DNA of 36,047 nt, taken from positions 1 through 36,047 of the forward strand of contig NW_019773896.1 of NCBI RefSeq assembly GCF_001039355.2, given 5' to 3'. Source of the stretch: Lingula anatina. Lineage: Eukaryota > Brachiopoda > Lingulata > Lingulida > Lingulidae. A program made the translations under genes and the position numbers. Below the pieces are notes generated by a model. That model was not told the origin of the DNA. It did not search any database and saw only the letters and a list, made by a program, of their open reading frames with translations. Positions 11,042-23,939 of the stretch are shown in pieces (position 1 is the stretch's first letter; each line of letters opens with the position of its first letter).

Positions 11042-12070
11042 CATGGGGCCCCGGTGTGACGTGACAGAGAGCCTACCATGATAGAGAGTCCGCTTCTCAT
11101 TCATTTGCACATGTAAGCCTCGCCCTTGATTTTGACCCACTTACGTCAGATAACCCCTAACTGTTATAACTATATGGAGGACAGACTTTTTGTTACACGG
11201 TCCTTAGTATTATTACACCTTACTTCCATTCCTAAGTCTATAACCATTCCGGTCACTACGAAGCAAAAACAACAAATCGAAAATCCGTATCTTGAAATTA
11301 CAAGCTCGTCAGGTAAATAAAATATAACCCGTATCACAAAGGTCCAACGACACCAGAGTAAAGTGAACAATAGACGCTTTATTTTCCACTCGCAAAACAC
11401 ATTGATATGTGGATATTTTGCACCTGGTGGGGCGCGTTATGGAAACAGCCAACATAAAGGCATTTTTACACCTATTCATTTAGCTGCTTTCGCTTACAAT
11501 GCTATAGTGTTTGTTTTGAACCTATAGAGGACGGGTTTTTAGAATTGTATTAATCACTGACTTGAATGAAAAGTTTACAAGTTGAGGAAAGATCCTAGTA
11601 GTTAAGATCAAACCAAGTCAACTACATGTATATGCGGTTCAAAGTGTTATTGCAAATAATACAGTATATTACTTCAACACATAGACGTGCCCCTGTATAA
11701 CAATAAATGACATTTTCTAACTTTTCATCTACGTAAAAGGTGAATCTTTTGACGTATGTATTAATTCGGTGCCAAAGGCTCGAGTATTAGGATGTGAGCC
11801 ATGGGTTCTTGTTTGGACCAACATTAATAATCAAGGGAGAAAAATAGTGAAATATATGAAATAGTCATTAACGTTTCCCATTGCTTGTGTCACCTATAAC
11901 TATATTTATTGCTGATGTCACATATACATGTAATTGTTACTATTGCTGATGTCACCTATACCTATAACAATGTTGCTCTTTAATGGGGTTCGAAACCTTC
12001 GCATAATAAAGACACATAAATCGCGTTTGATATCTAAACAGTAAAAACTAAGAGACCATTCTCAAAAATT
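11042..12070. other. No gene; small tandem repeat
   Basis: No recognisable coding sequence. At about 11880-11965 the motif TTGCTGATGTCACMTATA, with one more diverged copy, repeats about three times with spacing near 45 bp. Confidence 0.45.
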
Positions 12071-12284
12071 TTTGGATCGATCTATTTCCTTGGGGAGTCT
12101 CACTAAATTGCGATCAACTTAACCGGCTTAAATGTTTGTTTCGCCTAGTAAAGCTGTTAGGGGGTCTTTACCCTAGCTGATTCGGTAGGCGTGACATACA
12201 TTTAGGCCTCTTGAGCTGATAGCAATTTAGCGTGAACCCCCAGGGAGTTAGGTTGATCCAGACGGATCGATATAAGTATGGGAA
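12071..12284. mobile_element. GATCGATC hairpin MITE, copy 3
   Basis: The left arm begins TTTGGATCGATCTATTTCC and the right arm ends GGATCGATATAAGTATGGGAA. GAGTCTCACTAAATTGC-GATC in the left arm mirrors GATAGCAATTTAGCGTGAAC in the right arm. The centre has GCTGTTAGGGGGTC and ACCCTAGCTGATTCGG, as in copy 4. Confidence 0.82.
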
Positions 12285-12614
12285 CCCAGCCGTATTCTTG
12301 TCTCAAAGCAAGAAAAAAACTTCCCGGACATTTTTGAAAGATTTACTCATCCAAACTTTTGGGAAAGTGCGATGTTAACATCCATTTTCTAGTTTGGAAT
12401 AACACTTATCAAAATTAGAAACTGAGTGATCAAAATAAGTTTTTGGGTCGTAATTTTTGGAACGGTGCCGAAGATGGATGTTGCATTAGATGATAGAGAC
12501 AAGCCTAATGCTTCCCAGATAGCGGAGTGTTTGCCGTACGTTCACTGTGTGACCTTAACGAAAAAATGAAGCTGGTGTTTATTTTAATTATAAGCGTAGG
12601 GCAATATTTAGAGA

Positions 12615-12663
<49 letters not shown>

Positions 12664-15396
12664 TACAATCCAGTACAGTGAAAGCATATTTAACCCCGAG
12701 GAGTTACAAGCACTATTGTACGTGTATTTTTCTTGTGAAGCTTTGGAGCACAACGGGATACAAACCATCTAACAAACTTAAAAGCTGCACTCAATAGCAC
12801 GGCATAGAAAGTGCATTTAGTTTCCTAAAAATAAGTATGAGATGATTAAATGTACGATTTACAGTCATCTTAGACTGTACCTCATATAATAAATGTGCAA
12901 TTCATTTAATTGTCCATTCATAGCATTTTTCATGAAAATAACCTTCTTATTTACTGTTACATTATGAATATGGATCTGCGTCAAATCTGATGAAAAGTTT
13001 GCAGAAAACAGAACCAAAAGGACATAGTTTCATTACACATCAACTTATTAGACAAATCATATGAATGAAGCAACATATACCCTATTCAAACTGTTAAAAA
13101 TAAAACGATTTCTACACGCGTTTTCTATTTCATTACCCTCCGTAAATGGTGACATTTACCTGCCCCCTATAAACTTAGAAACTAATTAATCAAAAATCGG
13201 TCTATGAAAAGCAGTTTTTAAAACGGTAGGCAAAATAAAGAATACCAGGGCGAACTAGGGAAAAGGACTGACGTCTCTAACTGAGACACGAATGACCTGT
13301 CGACTTACTGCGCAATTTCATGCACAGCACCGAAAAAACAGTCAGGAAAATAAAAGCTTATTAAAATCCTGTAACTCAAAAATCTAAGAACAAAACAGAG
13401 GACTGAATAGCAAAACTTTGTTTTTCTCGCAAAATGCATAGAAATAAGAATGTTTTTCACTTGGCTGGACGCGTTTTGAACAGCTCTTGAAGACAAAGCC
13501 CGTTTCGACAATAAGGCCTTACTCCTTAGTTCTCTTCTGTATACGTAACTGCTGTAGTTTATAATGCAGAGTTGTTTGATCTTAGTAATAGGTAGCCAGT
13601 AAAGAACAATCGCTTGCAACAAAGCATTCACACGGAAACAAAACACTCACAATCGTTTTACAGCATATTTTAGATTTGAAGTCGAATGTACATAAACGAC
13701 AAGGATGTCCGTTTGACTTGCCAGTTGAATATTTGAAAGTTACCCAAGGTTTCTTGTCTTGTACTTGTTTCCTCTATAACAAACCAAAAAGGGAAAGGGA
13801 AAATGAGGGAAATAAACGCGGGGATTAGTCATTAATGATTAACAGCATCAGTTGTTTGGTGGAGACTGAGACTACCGTATACAGCCAAGGCAGACAAAGT
13901 ACATCTAAACAGATTCCTTGTCTTAAGAACTACTAAAAGTATTTTTTTAATTTGAAACTGCTATTTTCTAACGTCATGAGTGATATCCGCGTCTTCATAC
14001 CTTACACGAAAATCATTACGAACTATATAGAAACAAACATAAGTATGGTTGGAATGGTTTTGATTGTGGCATGCCTTGCTTATGAAACAAATCATCACAT
14101 ATGCAACATATCCAAGGTTTTTTTTTAATTTTTTGTTGTTTAAAGGTATAATGTATAATGTGGGACTTAAATCTAAGAGGAAGCTAAGGGTAATTTTAAT
14201 TCTGGTAACAATTTAAAAAGATAATACGTGAAAAAACAACTGGAAGCATCTGGTACATTGAGGGAATTGGTCTATAATTTATAAGAAGCAAAAAGGCAAA
14301 ATTATGAAAATAGATATAGCAAATGCATAACGTTTTAAAGACTTATATGGTGTCCAAATGTATGGTTTGATAAACATTATAACTATGTTAATAAAAATAA
14401 TGAGCAAGTTTCTGAAACGTTTATCAAACATCTTGATACGTGTTTTGGGAGGGTTTTATAGGTTCCTTGAAAATTAAAATGTAATTTTATAGCAATATCA
14501 GACAAAAGTTTTATATAGTATCTTCAAAGTGTTATGATGAAAATGTTTTTGCCATAACATTTTAAGTGTATTAAGCTATACAGTTCCTTGGGCCTGTACA
14601 TACCCCGAAAGTACCATCAGTACGTAGACGTATAATTGCTTTTTGCAGTTTCTGAGAAAAACTAAAATCGTTAAATCCGGACCAAACAAAACTTGCATCG
14701 AAAATAGTTTTAGTTTGTACAACATTGGACTGAAAAGAATAAATCTTAGGTACAAAGATATGGCTGCAAGTAAAACCTTCGTTAAAGCCTTCCCTTAAAT
14801 TTGTTCATTAGGTTATGATTTTTTTTACTTTAAATATGAAGTAATATGAAATAGCTTGTACAATAGCTGATTTAACTTACTGTCGCTCTTTGGCTATTTT
14901 TGCCGTCCAGATGGAGGAGTCACAATGCAGCGTTTCTCGAATCGAAGTCAATTGGGCGGGAAAGTTATGAGTAACAGCTTACGTGCAAAGTTTTCTTATA
15001 AAGAGAAACACATTTGCATATGAAAATAAAAGTGCTGAAAAGAATATTGTTGTTGTTTCGATCGGTGAGAAAAGGCGTGCATAATAAGCGAGATGTTTGC
15101 TGTATTTAGAGGTGTTATTCGATACACGTTTTTAGCATAGAAATACAGAAGCAACATAAACAATGCTACAGCTTAGATAAATGAAAGAGATACCCCTATC
15201 CAGTCTGTGCCTCATATCGCTCACCTGCCGTTTGAGGTTTATTGATACATTTATGCACCTTCATTCCTGTTTCTTTTATGTAAATTTTTAGTCTAGATAT
15301 TAGTAAAATTAAACACTGGCACCAAAAGCAGTGTAAAGGGAAACTGTCAATTATTATGTTCAAACTTACAGAAGTAAAAAATTTTTTTTAGTCTTC
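12285..15396. other. Long stretch without recognisable genes
   Basis: Contains an (AAT)n microsatellite at 12617-12662 and otherwise AT-rich sequence. The 113-codon minus-strand frame at 13305-13646 resembles nothing I know and has no splice or codon support, so it is not called. Confidence 0.45.
12617..12662. repeat. (AAT)n microsatellite
   Basis: About 15 uninterrupted AAT units. Confidence 0.95.
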
Positions 15397-16312
15397 AGCC
15401 TCGCTTACAACCCGTCGTACGGGCTCTTACGGGCTGTTTGCGTCCAAATTTTACGCAGAATCTCACGCCCCACGCAGGTCCTTCTTACGAAAATTCGACT
15501 TCGCAGACAGCCCGTAAGCACGTACGGAAGATGTTGGACATGTCCAAATGATTCTACGAATAGCCTGCGAACAGCAAGGAGTTATATAAGCAAGTGAGTT
15601 AGCAAGTGAGACGTGCGTTGTGCAAAACGCACGTCGCAAGCAATGAAAGAGCAAGTGCCCTTTGCGTGTTGAGTGAGGCGCACGCCCTCACAACTAACGA
15701 ACAGAGTCGATAGCACACCGGGGATGCGTCGCACTTGCGTCACCCCCACGCCTGGTGTATAAAAGGCGTGCTCATGACCCAAGCTCGTGTCAATACAATG
15801 AACGACGACTACGTAACGTGTACAGCAATTTTCAAATTTTTTTTTAATTTTTTGCTCAATTTAATTAGTTTCTGATATGCCTCCAAAAGGCAAGAAAAAG
15901 AAGCTTGGATAGCATAAAAAAGGGGGAAGAAGAAGAAAGAAGGGGAGAACAGGAAGAAAAACTGATGTACGCCATCAATATACAGGTACGTCATCACAAA
16001 CGTGTGAGGCAAGTGTGAAGTACAACTGACGTAAAAGGGCACTACTTTCGCCGTGCGTTGCATTCCCTTCGTAAGTGGTGAGTGTGTGCCACGTATGCAG
16101 GAAGCGACACAAACTCAAGGAACGAGTGCAATTTCCACGGCCATCGCTCCTTGCAATTAGCGTCACTGCTTAAAAAGAACATCTCATGTGGCCCTTTCAA
16201 CGCGCGAGGCAGACTTTCCTCTACCTCTACGAACTCCACGGCCTCCGCTGCACCCAAAATTCAGAGGGGACGTACGAACCAAAAATTCGTGCGTCTGGTT
16301 GTGACCGAGGCT
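15397..16312. mobile_element. GC-richer TIR DNA element (916 bp)
   Basis: 25-bp terminal inverted repeats agree at about 20 positions: AGCCTCGCTTACAACCCGTC at the left, and the reverse complement of AGCCTCGGTCACAACCAGAC at the right. The body is clearly richer in GC and CpG than its surroundings and has internal palindromes (GACGTGCGTTGTGC/GCAAAACGCACGTC). A TATA box at 15758 is followed by an ATG at 15798 and a second one near 15877; the latter opens a short Lys-rich frame (MPPKGKKKKLG) that stops at once. No transposase domain survives. It is probably a non-autonomous or deleted DNA transposon. No clear target duplication was found. Confidence 0.6.
15758..15765 (+). promoter_or_regulatory. 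TATA box inside the TIR element
   Basis: TATAAAAG sits in the GC-rich context GTGTATAAAAGGCGTG, 40 bp before an ATG at 15798. It looks like the core promoter of the element's lost gene. Whether it is active cannot be told from sequence. Confidence 0.45.
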
Positions 16313-16348
16313 TAAAATACAGCTGGTTAGAAAACTAGCTTGAAAACG

Positions 16349-16349
<1 letters not shown>

Positions 16350-16391
<42 letters not shown>

Positions 16392-16392
16392 T
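16350..16392. repeat. (ATT)n microsatellite
   Basis: About 14 ATT units lie roughly 35 bp right of the TIR element. Confidence 0.95.
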
Positions 16393-19300
16393 TTAAAAAA
16401 GCTAAGATTTTTGTGAAAAGCTTATTTCTCACACAGAGGTCAGGAAGCTTGTCATAATTTCATATTCGTACTGGAAATGTTACCTGTTGTGCATAATTAA
16501 AATATGGTATGATTTTGCTCTTAAGCATTATATACTATTGCATCAAATAAACCCTAAAGATGTACCCTATTTTGTGAATTGTTATTTCTTGCTTTTTATC
16601 TGTCCGTTTGACAACTTTGCTGTCTGCTCTGAAATAAAGACGCTTGCCCTTCTTATGTATTTATTTATATGTACATTTGAAATCTTAATGTGGTTCTTTG
16701 TATACATTTTTATTGCATCATCTCTAAGTTTGTTTTAAAAAATCCAACAACAAGGAGAAAGGAACAGTAGAAGCGTGGATAGATTCATGTAGATAAATAG
16801 ATAGCATTAACGACAGCACACTGGAGATAGAGATCCACGGAAGGATAAATGCAAGATGGGCGGCATTCACGAATGTGTGCTGCTTAACAGTCGACGTTTT
16901 CAGCCAACACATTGAAGGAGGAAGTGTTTAAAATGGGAAATTCCCCGCTGAAAGTGTTAGTAGGTCCAGCAAATGAGACACGCCTTAAGATCAACACATG
17001 TTATACAGCCTCACACATGGGTATAAAACAATGGACTTCGAGCAGCAGTAGAGTCTTCCTTGTGGGCTTTGTCACAAAATGTGAATTCTGTTGACTCACT
17101 AGTTTTGTACAATATTTATTTTGTAAACATGCTACTGTTATGCTAAACGAAAGAGTAATTACGTAATTCCAAAAAAGAAAGCCTCGACAGAAAAGGTGAA
17201 GATAGCCGATCATACCGGACTCTTATAAAAATACTTCTAGGGCAAGAGCGATCGCCTTCTATTCCTATAGTTTTTAAGAATCTGCGAAATAGATCTATCA
17301 AGTCTTTCTTCTCATAAATGTACCACTTGGATGCTGTAGCGAATGCCCGTGAATTTTTTTTATTCCTGTCAGAACAAAATTAACTGCTACGGTACCCTTC
17401 TTTAGATACAATCCACAAGTTACGAAATTAATGATTTAGACTCATCTAAAGCTAACGGCCCGACTTGATTACATAAAAAAATCAAACTTTCCAAAAACTG
17501 AATTTTTTTTCCATGCAATTATAGTTATAGAGTCTAACGTTCCTAAAGATCTGGAACATAGGTGAAATTTGTCCAATTTATGAAAAGGCCGACAAAAAGG
17601 CTATTCTAATCTATAGACCAGTTTTGTTACTTAGTATTATTCCTAAACTTAGAGCGTATTATGTAGAATAGGATGATGAACTTTATTGTTGATTACAAAC
17701 TCCTATACCCCAAGCAATGTGATTTATTTTGGAGGATCATCGCTTTCAACAATCACTATTAACCCTAACCGAAATCAAGAAAAAATGCCCATCAGAGCGA
17801 CGGTTGGGTGTTTATTTAAAGCAGAACTACAGTATATAAGAACAATCGGTCTACTATAGACACACGTACCCCATAATTAATTTAAAGCAGAACTGCAGTA
17901 TAATAATAAGAGCAATTGCTCTACTATAGTAAAATAGAATAGACACACCCCACTCCACCTGTCGTGCCCCTGATACTCCTTTACACTTCGTTTTCAGTGT
18001 AGAAGTATTGTTTCAGAATGTGTAAACAACTTAAATGCCCGGGTCCATTATTTACAATACAGTGGGCATTTCAATTTTAAACTTAAAATTTTAATCACAA
18101 ACAACATTAAGGCGTTATTTTCAAATCAGATTCAGCAGATTGAATTTGAAGGTCTTCAAACACGAATTAAATTCATTCCTTTATCTTATCATCTTATATA
18201 TATATCTTATCATCACTACCATCTTTATCATCATAATTTCATAACAGAATGAAAAAAAAAAAAAAAACAACGAATTACAAACGTATTTATTCAGTTATCA
18301 TATGAAATAGATGCACGAATGAGCGTCGGGTTCCTGTGTGTGTGAAACAAAGTCTACGCATCGTAGGTTGCTGGTCATTTGTTTAACTCGATGCGTTTCT
18401 GAAGAGAAAAATTATGTTAACAACTTAAGACTTAACTGACAGTCTTTTAACATACGAATAATGCATACAATATCACACAAGAGAGGGAACGCATGATTGA
18501 AATGGCCTTCGTGTTTATTGACTTGTCTGATGTTCAGGCTCAGAAAGGTTCCCTAATGCCAAGATTATGATCTAGAGTTAAAGATATAACTATTCGAGAC
18601 AGCTTGTTCAAAAATAAGCACTGGTAACAAAATAAATGAAACACGATTTAAAATTCTTGTTAAAACTATCACATCTGTCGTCAAAAGGCGTTTGTATTGT
18701 TGATAAAATGTTATCATAGAATTTAACTATGTCTATGGTCTTTATGTACACATTGAAGGGGCACACTTATCTTTGGATTGGAACCTAAGAACTATGGCAA
18801 GCTTCTAATAACATTTACATTTAAACATACATCCCATTTAAAATAAGGCAAAAATTATTCGAAATCAATTCTCAATGGACACACCAGAAAGTTCCAACAG
18901 TGCTAAAAAGTGCATTTAGAGCTTAAAGATTTCAAGCAAACTTCGATTTCCATCAAAAGGCAGATGGGAGCGCTGATTCATCCCGTACATTTTGAGTCCC
19001 GATGCATCGTACCATTCTTACATTCTGGGTGATGCAAGTAAAAATGGGAATAGTAGAACAAAGACTCGTGTCATAAATATTTGTCGTAAACATTCTTTCA
19101 TTCGGCTGCACCTTTAGTATTTGATGGCGATGATTCCTGAATAAATAGTGATACTCACATACATAATTTTGCTTCTACGCCTTATAAAAGATCGGCCTTG
19201 TGTCTGCACCACACATACTGCTCCGTCTACGCCCTCCCCTGTCCACAACGCCAAGTGAGCATTCGGGAATACAGCTAGCACCACGATGAACAATTTATTG

Positions 19301-19398
19301 TTATGCAAATAACAACAGGTGTGGCTCAATCTAAGTGAGAGGTTGAAACTGAAACTGTTCAAGAATGCTTAATAAATCTGGGGCTGACACGATACTCT

Positions 19399-19401
<3 letters not shown>
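16393..19401. other. Long stretch without recognisable genes
   Basis: AT-rich sequence. It contains a tandem duplication at 17813-17950, an A tract at 18250, and short open frames with no support. Confidence 0.45.
17813..17950 (+). repeat. Tandem duplication of about 65 bp
   Basis: Two adjacent copies begin ATTTAAAGCAGAACTRCAGT and share CTACTATAG and ACACAC-CCC at their ends. They differ by small insertions and substitutions. Confidence 0.75.
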
Positions 19402-19432
<31 letters not shown>

Positions 19433-19435
19433 TGT
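19402..19435. repeat. (GTAT)n microsatellite
   Basis: About eight GTAT tetranucleotide units. Confidence 0.95.
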
Positions 19436-19743
19436 GTTTTTTGTAACGTTCTTCACTGCCAATTTTATTATCATTGATTAAAGAAACGTCGCCAGCACAT
19501 TATAACGTACCTGGTATATATAAATTTTGATGAAAAACAAACCATAAGGGAAAAATGAAAAAAAAAATTGCATCACTACAATTTGCACAACTTTAAGGAT
19601 CACATCTAACGCAATGTTATCAAAATATATATGAATCGGTTGTATTTACCTATGTGGCGAGCAGTGGTCACCCCGACGTCGGCAGTGGTTGGCACGGTCG
19701 CGGTTGACAATCGCTGTCAACCCAAGTCTGCATCTTAGAGACT

Positions 19744-20017
19744 ATTCACAGAGACTCTCGTACTTTCTTTGGATCGATCTATCTCCAAGGGATTCTAACT
19801 AAATTGCTATCAACTTAAGCGGCTTGAATGACTGTCACGCCTACTGAAGCTGTTAGGGGGTAATTAACTACCAGCAGCCGAGCGTGCACGTAAGTTAGCT
19901 ATCCCCTAGCTTATTCGGTAAGCGTGACAGACATTTAAGCCGTTTGCAATGATAGCAATTTAGCGTGAATCCCCATGGAGTTAGACTAATCCTGTTGGAT
20001 CGATCTTGGCATGGGAA
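19744..20017. mobile_element. GATCGATC hairpin MITE, copy 4 (longest)
   Basis: A 274-bp, almost fully self-complementary element. The left arm runs ATTCACAGAGACTCTCGTAC, TTTGGATCGATCTATCTCC, CTAAATTGCTATCAACTTAA, GTCACGCCTACTGAAGCTG. The right arm mirrors it: TTCGGTAAGCGTGAC, GATAGCAATTTAGCGTGAAT, TTGGATCGATCTTGGCATGG. A short central region (GGGGGTAATTAACTACC) separates the arms. Of the copies in this window it is closest to an intact consensus. Confidence 0.88.
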
Positions 20018-20380
20018 CATAGTGTAACGCTGTTTGAACTACACCAAGCAGCTGGTGTCCGAGAAGACTGTCAACAACACCCAATTTCGGGGAAGTTAAC
20101 TATCATTAAAACGATCTTTTTGTGCTGATTTGCATCTAGAGAATAGTTTTAATTATATATGCAGCCAAGGTAAAATGACGTCAGTCAGTCAGACGCAGTT
20201 CACTTAACAAAATACATGAGTCAAAAGTTAATTATGATGCAAACAGCAGTCTGGCTTTCATGAAACATGAATCCAAGTGCTTTTTCTTCATGTGTGAGAA
20301 TGGTGAACAGCATAGTGAACAAGCTGGAAGGTTTATGTCCTAGAGTTAGAAAACCATTTAAATTCATATATCATCATGTA
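20018..20380. other. No feature seen
   Basis: Spacer between a MITE and the Tc1 element. No coding or repeat structure was recognised. Confidence 0.5.
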
Positions 20381-21527
20381 TACTCAAGGAAAAAAGAAGC
20401 GCAATACTCAGTTTTGGGAGTTTTGGGGGCAGAATAATTTTATTTTTGAGATCCGCCAGTTTTATATGAACCCTACATCTATTTCTGATCCTCATGCAAA
20501 CTTTTTCGGCGTTTACACATTTTCGAGTCCAATAACACAATAAAAAATTGAGCACCCGCCCCAAAACCACAAGTGGCAGGGATTGCATCATACTGCCAAT
20601 AGTTCACGTGACCCCTCGTTGGCATCCTGGACAGCGGTTATTCCTCGCCACGTGGATCGGCAGTAGTGTCTGACTTGATCCTGTGGCATCGTGGCCCATT
20701 CTTCCTGTTTCGGGTTTCGGGAGGATGTTCACATCGTCTCCTGTACACCCGATCTCGGCCATCTGCTCAGAAGCACTGGAACCTTTTCTCGTCATTGAAC
20801 ACGACTTGGGACCACCTTTGCAAAGTCCAACGATGATGGACAGTGCACTATTCGACCCGACCTCGGAAATGTTGGGGGGTAAGTTCTGATCCAACATATG
20901 GCCGATATGGTCGGATACCGTCAGCGCGGTGGCGATTGCGCATGGTTCTGGTCGACTCTAGCCTGTGGTGTGTCCCAGTGGTCTCGGCTGTGGACCTGGT
21001 GGCGGGCCGGAACCTGTCACGGAGATCGGTCTTGTTGCAGCGATCGTTACAAGGGGGCGACCAGTGCGAGGGGGGTCGTTAGAGGAACCAGTGGCATGGT
21101 ATCGCTCAGCAAGACGAGTAATGGAAGAGTGGTGGACTCCAAACATCCTGGCGAGGCAAGACAACCTCGTCCAGCCTGGAGCAAGACAATACTTTAGCTC
21201 GATCTCTCTGGTTGCGACAATCGTGGCATCGTGAAGAAGTGTGTTTTTGGCTTCATTCTGGTGCCCTTTTATAGAGAAGAGCACCAGTGGTAAAACTCAA
21301 CTCTGAGTTTCAAACATGAGTTTGTGTGCATAAAACATCCTGAAATACACTCTTTATTGTCCTCACAATCAGCCAAGCGGAACCAAAAATCACGTTAATC
21401 TGTCTTCAGTTAACCTGTCTTAATTTCGAGTGAAACCATGATGTTAAGCCATTTCTCAAACGCACCCATTTTCCGTGGGGAATTATCGAAAATTAAAATG
21501 TTGCGTTTCTTGTTTTTCCTTGAGTGT
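20381..21527 (-). mobile_element. Decayed Tc1-type element with both TIRs
   Basis: The left terminus TACTCAAGGAAAAAAGAAGC (from 20381) has its inverted partner at the right end, GCGTTTCTTGTTTTTCCTTG-AGTGTA (21503-21528). TA dinucleotides lie at both edges, as expected for Tc1/mariner insertion. The ~1.15-kb span encloses a broken transposase on the minus strand. An intact relative would be about 1.5-1.6 kb, so several hundred bases are missing. Confidence 0.8.
20588..21229 (-). pseudogene. Tc1-type transposase pseudogene
   Basis: The start MPRLSQPER is at 21229. An in-frame stop and a frameshift follow within 40 codons, then the helix-turn-helix (LARMFGVHHSSITRLAERYH), the GRP-type linker (PPRTGRP), a second frameshift near 21010, and LRDRFRPATRSTAETTG. 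Later come a Tc1-type block (FNDEKRFQCF, then a stop, then ADGRDRVYRRR) and directly the C-terminal EEWATMPQDQVRHYCRSTW ending at 20588. The DDE core between RVYRRR and EEWATM, including the second Asp and the DLNPIE region, has been deleted. At 642 bp against about 1 kb for the family, it is dead. It belongs to a different Tc1 lineage from the copy at 26287. Confidence 0.85.
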
Positions 21528-23709
21528 ATATCCTTGAGTTTGTTTAAAACACTTTTGTTTAAAGTTGCAAGGGGTGTCTCATTTTATTTACAAATCATTT
21601 TAAATCTTCACAGCAGTTCTTAAAGGACTATCGACGGATACTGTCAGCACCTGTGATATTTTTAACATACAACATACATGCAATCCATGATAAACGGCTA
21701 AAAAGACCTTGTCTTAACAAATCATACAGGCCACACTTTTCTCGACAAACATTGTTTTACAATACATTTGACAGCAAGGAATTGTGAAAAAATACAGTCG
21801 GTAAATCAAAATACAAGAGCTTCTTCAAAAGTCAACAAATGGCCATCGAGAGTATTAAATGCATACTATTTACAATAGGGCCTATGCACATATAAATCAA
21901 TAATAATATTTAACATGTAATCAATAATACTTCAAAACAATAATATTCAAAGGTATGCTAAGAATCTCTTAAACTTTATTTAGGCGAAAAATATAATTTC
22001 CCATATCCGCGGTGCTTTTTTGTTTATCGTAAAAGTACAATCGTCTTATTACAGTATTTTGTGTTATGTCTTATCCGTCTTTATATTCACAAATGCCTAG
22101 ATAAAATGTTTTTATTATATATTATTATATTTTGTATAAGTTTGTATACTAATTAAATGTACAGTTAATATACAATAAGCAGACACTTACAGAGTTTGGC
22201 AAGTTCAGTCTCTAGCTGTAACAATTGTCGAGGGATGACTAAAATTTCTCCCCTGAGATGATATCCTTCGGTTTTCAAACTAATACAATTACTAGGAACT
22301 CAAACTTTAACATATACAACATTTGTCAAAAAGGTTGTTCCACCCTCATTTCCATGTACTTATATTAACAAATGATCACCTCACAGATGTAGATTGTTAT
22401 AAACGGTGCCTTTTATTCCAGATACCATTTCTAACATAATTAATGGTTCGGAAAATACAAAATAGTAGGGGAAATATGTACATTTATACCATTTAGTCAT
22501 AAATGTAAAAACTGCGCGAAATACTTCAGTCCCATATTTAAAAAAATCATAAGCATTATTATTACCATCGTTATTGTTATTATCATAATTTATTAATTTT
22601 ACTGGTATGAGATTTTTATGACATTTTCTAGGAACTACTGTTGTGCCCTGCCAATGACCAAAATGCCACGTTAAAAAGAAAAAAGGACTACTACTACCAC
22701 TAATGCAATTGTGTATAGACGAAGCGCAAAATAATGGCAGAATATAGCGGCATGCAGTGCTTAATTTCTGCGCGTACCAGTAAGTCATTTGTTCCTCTGA
22801 AGACGCCTGAAGAAAGAAATTACAAAGTTTATGTCAAATGTTTCTAAATAGAAATCACATATTTCAAGGTTACTATTATGACGGATATAGTAAGCTGCTT
22901 TCCAGTGCCATCTATGGAAATCATCTATGAAATACATTAATGCAGATCAAAAAAGTGATGCAAGTTTGTTTTAATATATTTATATCCCTCAATTTCTGAC
23001 TTAAGTTAGAATTCGTGACACCGGATTGTGTGTGGGTTTTTGTAATTCCCTAGACAATTTAAACAAAGGCCATGAAACGAGCCCTGTATCGAGCTTTCAA
23101 ATTATCCGTATTATGTCTTGGTCCATTGGCTTGACTGGTAGCACCATTGCAAAAAGTCATGAAAGCATTTTCATAGAATTTAAGGGTCAGTCACAAATAG
23201 GCCACGGTATAAACGATAAGATTAAGGGTGATGTGGTTTACCACTGAATCGTTCTCTGCGTCAAATCTTCACAATCAGTAATGACTGCGACATGACCTAC
23301 GGTACACAGACGTTAATTACAGGCATACGTCACTAAAACACAAGCGTCAAGGTTAGCATTGATTACATTGTACCAATTTACGTAAAAATCACTTATCCAT
23401 AAAACTTGTTTTGTACATTTTATAAGGCTATAAACGACATTGATGTAAAACATGCTGTATCGTAGACTGTGATTCTACAGATATTTAGAGAGAAGGCCCA
23501 GAAATATATCCCTGCATACATTTTGTGAACTTTTTCGTCGTCGCACCTCCATTGCTAACCTGCAAATATTTCGTTCAATTATTTTCTAGATCTCAGGAAA
23601 TCGTATTTAATCTTTCGTTACGGTCTAGTAGCGCTAATTTTGGTTATCATTATTCCCATTTAAATAATCTTCAGGATAATATTGGGTTGTGATTATAATC
23701 GCACGAAAA
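21528..23709. other. No gene recognised
   Basis: AT-rich sequence. The 135-codon minus-strand frame at 22381-22788 includes an Asn-rich microsatellite-like segment (NNNNDGNNN) and lacks recognisable domains or splice support. This region lies 3' of the death-domain gene. Confidence 0.45.
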
Positions 23710-23939
23710 CGAAGTAGATACTCCTGCGCAGTAGACTACTGCAATCATACTGCAAACATGCTTCAAATCTGCTTCGATTCGGGAGCTAATTAGCGTATTT
23801 GAAACATGCTTCTATCATGCTACTAATCTACTGCATTAATGCTCCTCCTCTGTACAACCCTATGCAATTTTTGAAGTAGAATTGCAGTAGGCTATACTGC
23901 TCCACACCACTACTGCGTTAATGCCTCTTTGCTACTTCG
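23710..23939. repeat. CTACTGCA-rich inverted-repeat element
   Basis: The ends are CGAAGTAG (23710) and CTACTTCG (23932-23939). Between them the motifs TACTGC, GCAGTA, CATGCTTC and GAAGTAG recur many times in both orientations, giving a loose palindrome of about 230 bp. It lies about 150 bp past the stop codon of the death-domain gene, so probably in its 3' UTR or just beyond. Confidence 0.55.

Noticed and set aside
13305-13646. 113-codon minus-strand frame
   Set aside because: Long for chance but with no domain, no splice support and no conserved motif visible.
16042-16257. Overlapping frames on both strands in the GC-rich element
   Set aside because: CpG-rich sequence lowers stop frequency; no transposase motif in any frame.
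20898-21234. Plus-strand frames of 79-99 codons
   Set aside because: Antisense shadows of the GC-richer Tc1 transposase pseudogene.
22381-22788. 135-codon minus-strand frame
   Set aside because: Contains a microsatellite-derived Asn run; no domain and no flanking splice logic linking it to the death-domain gene.
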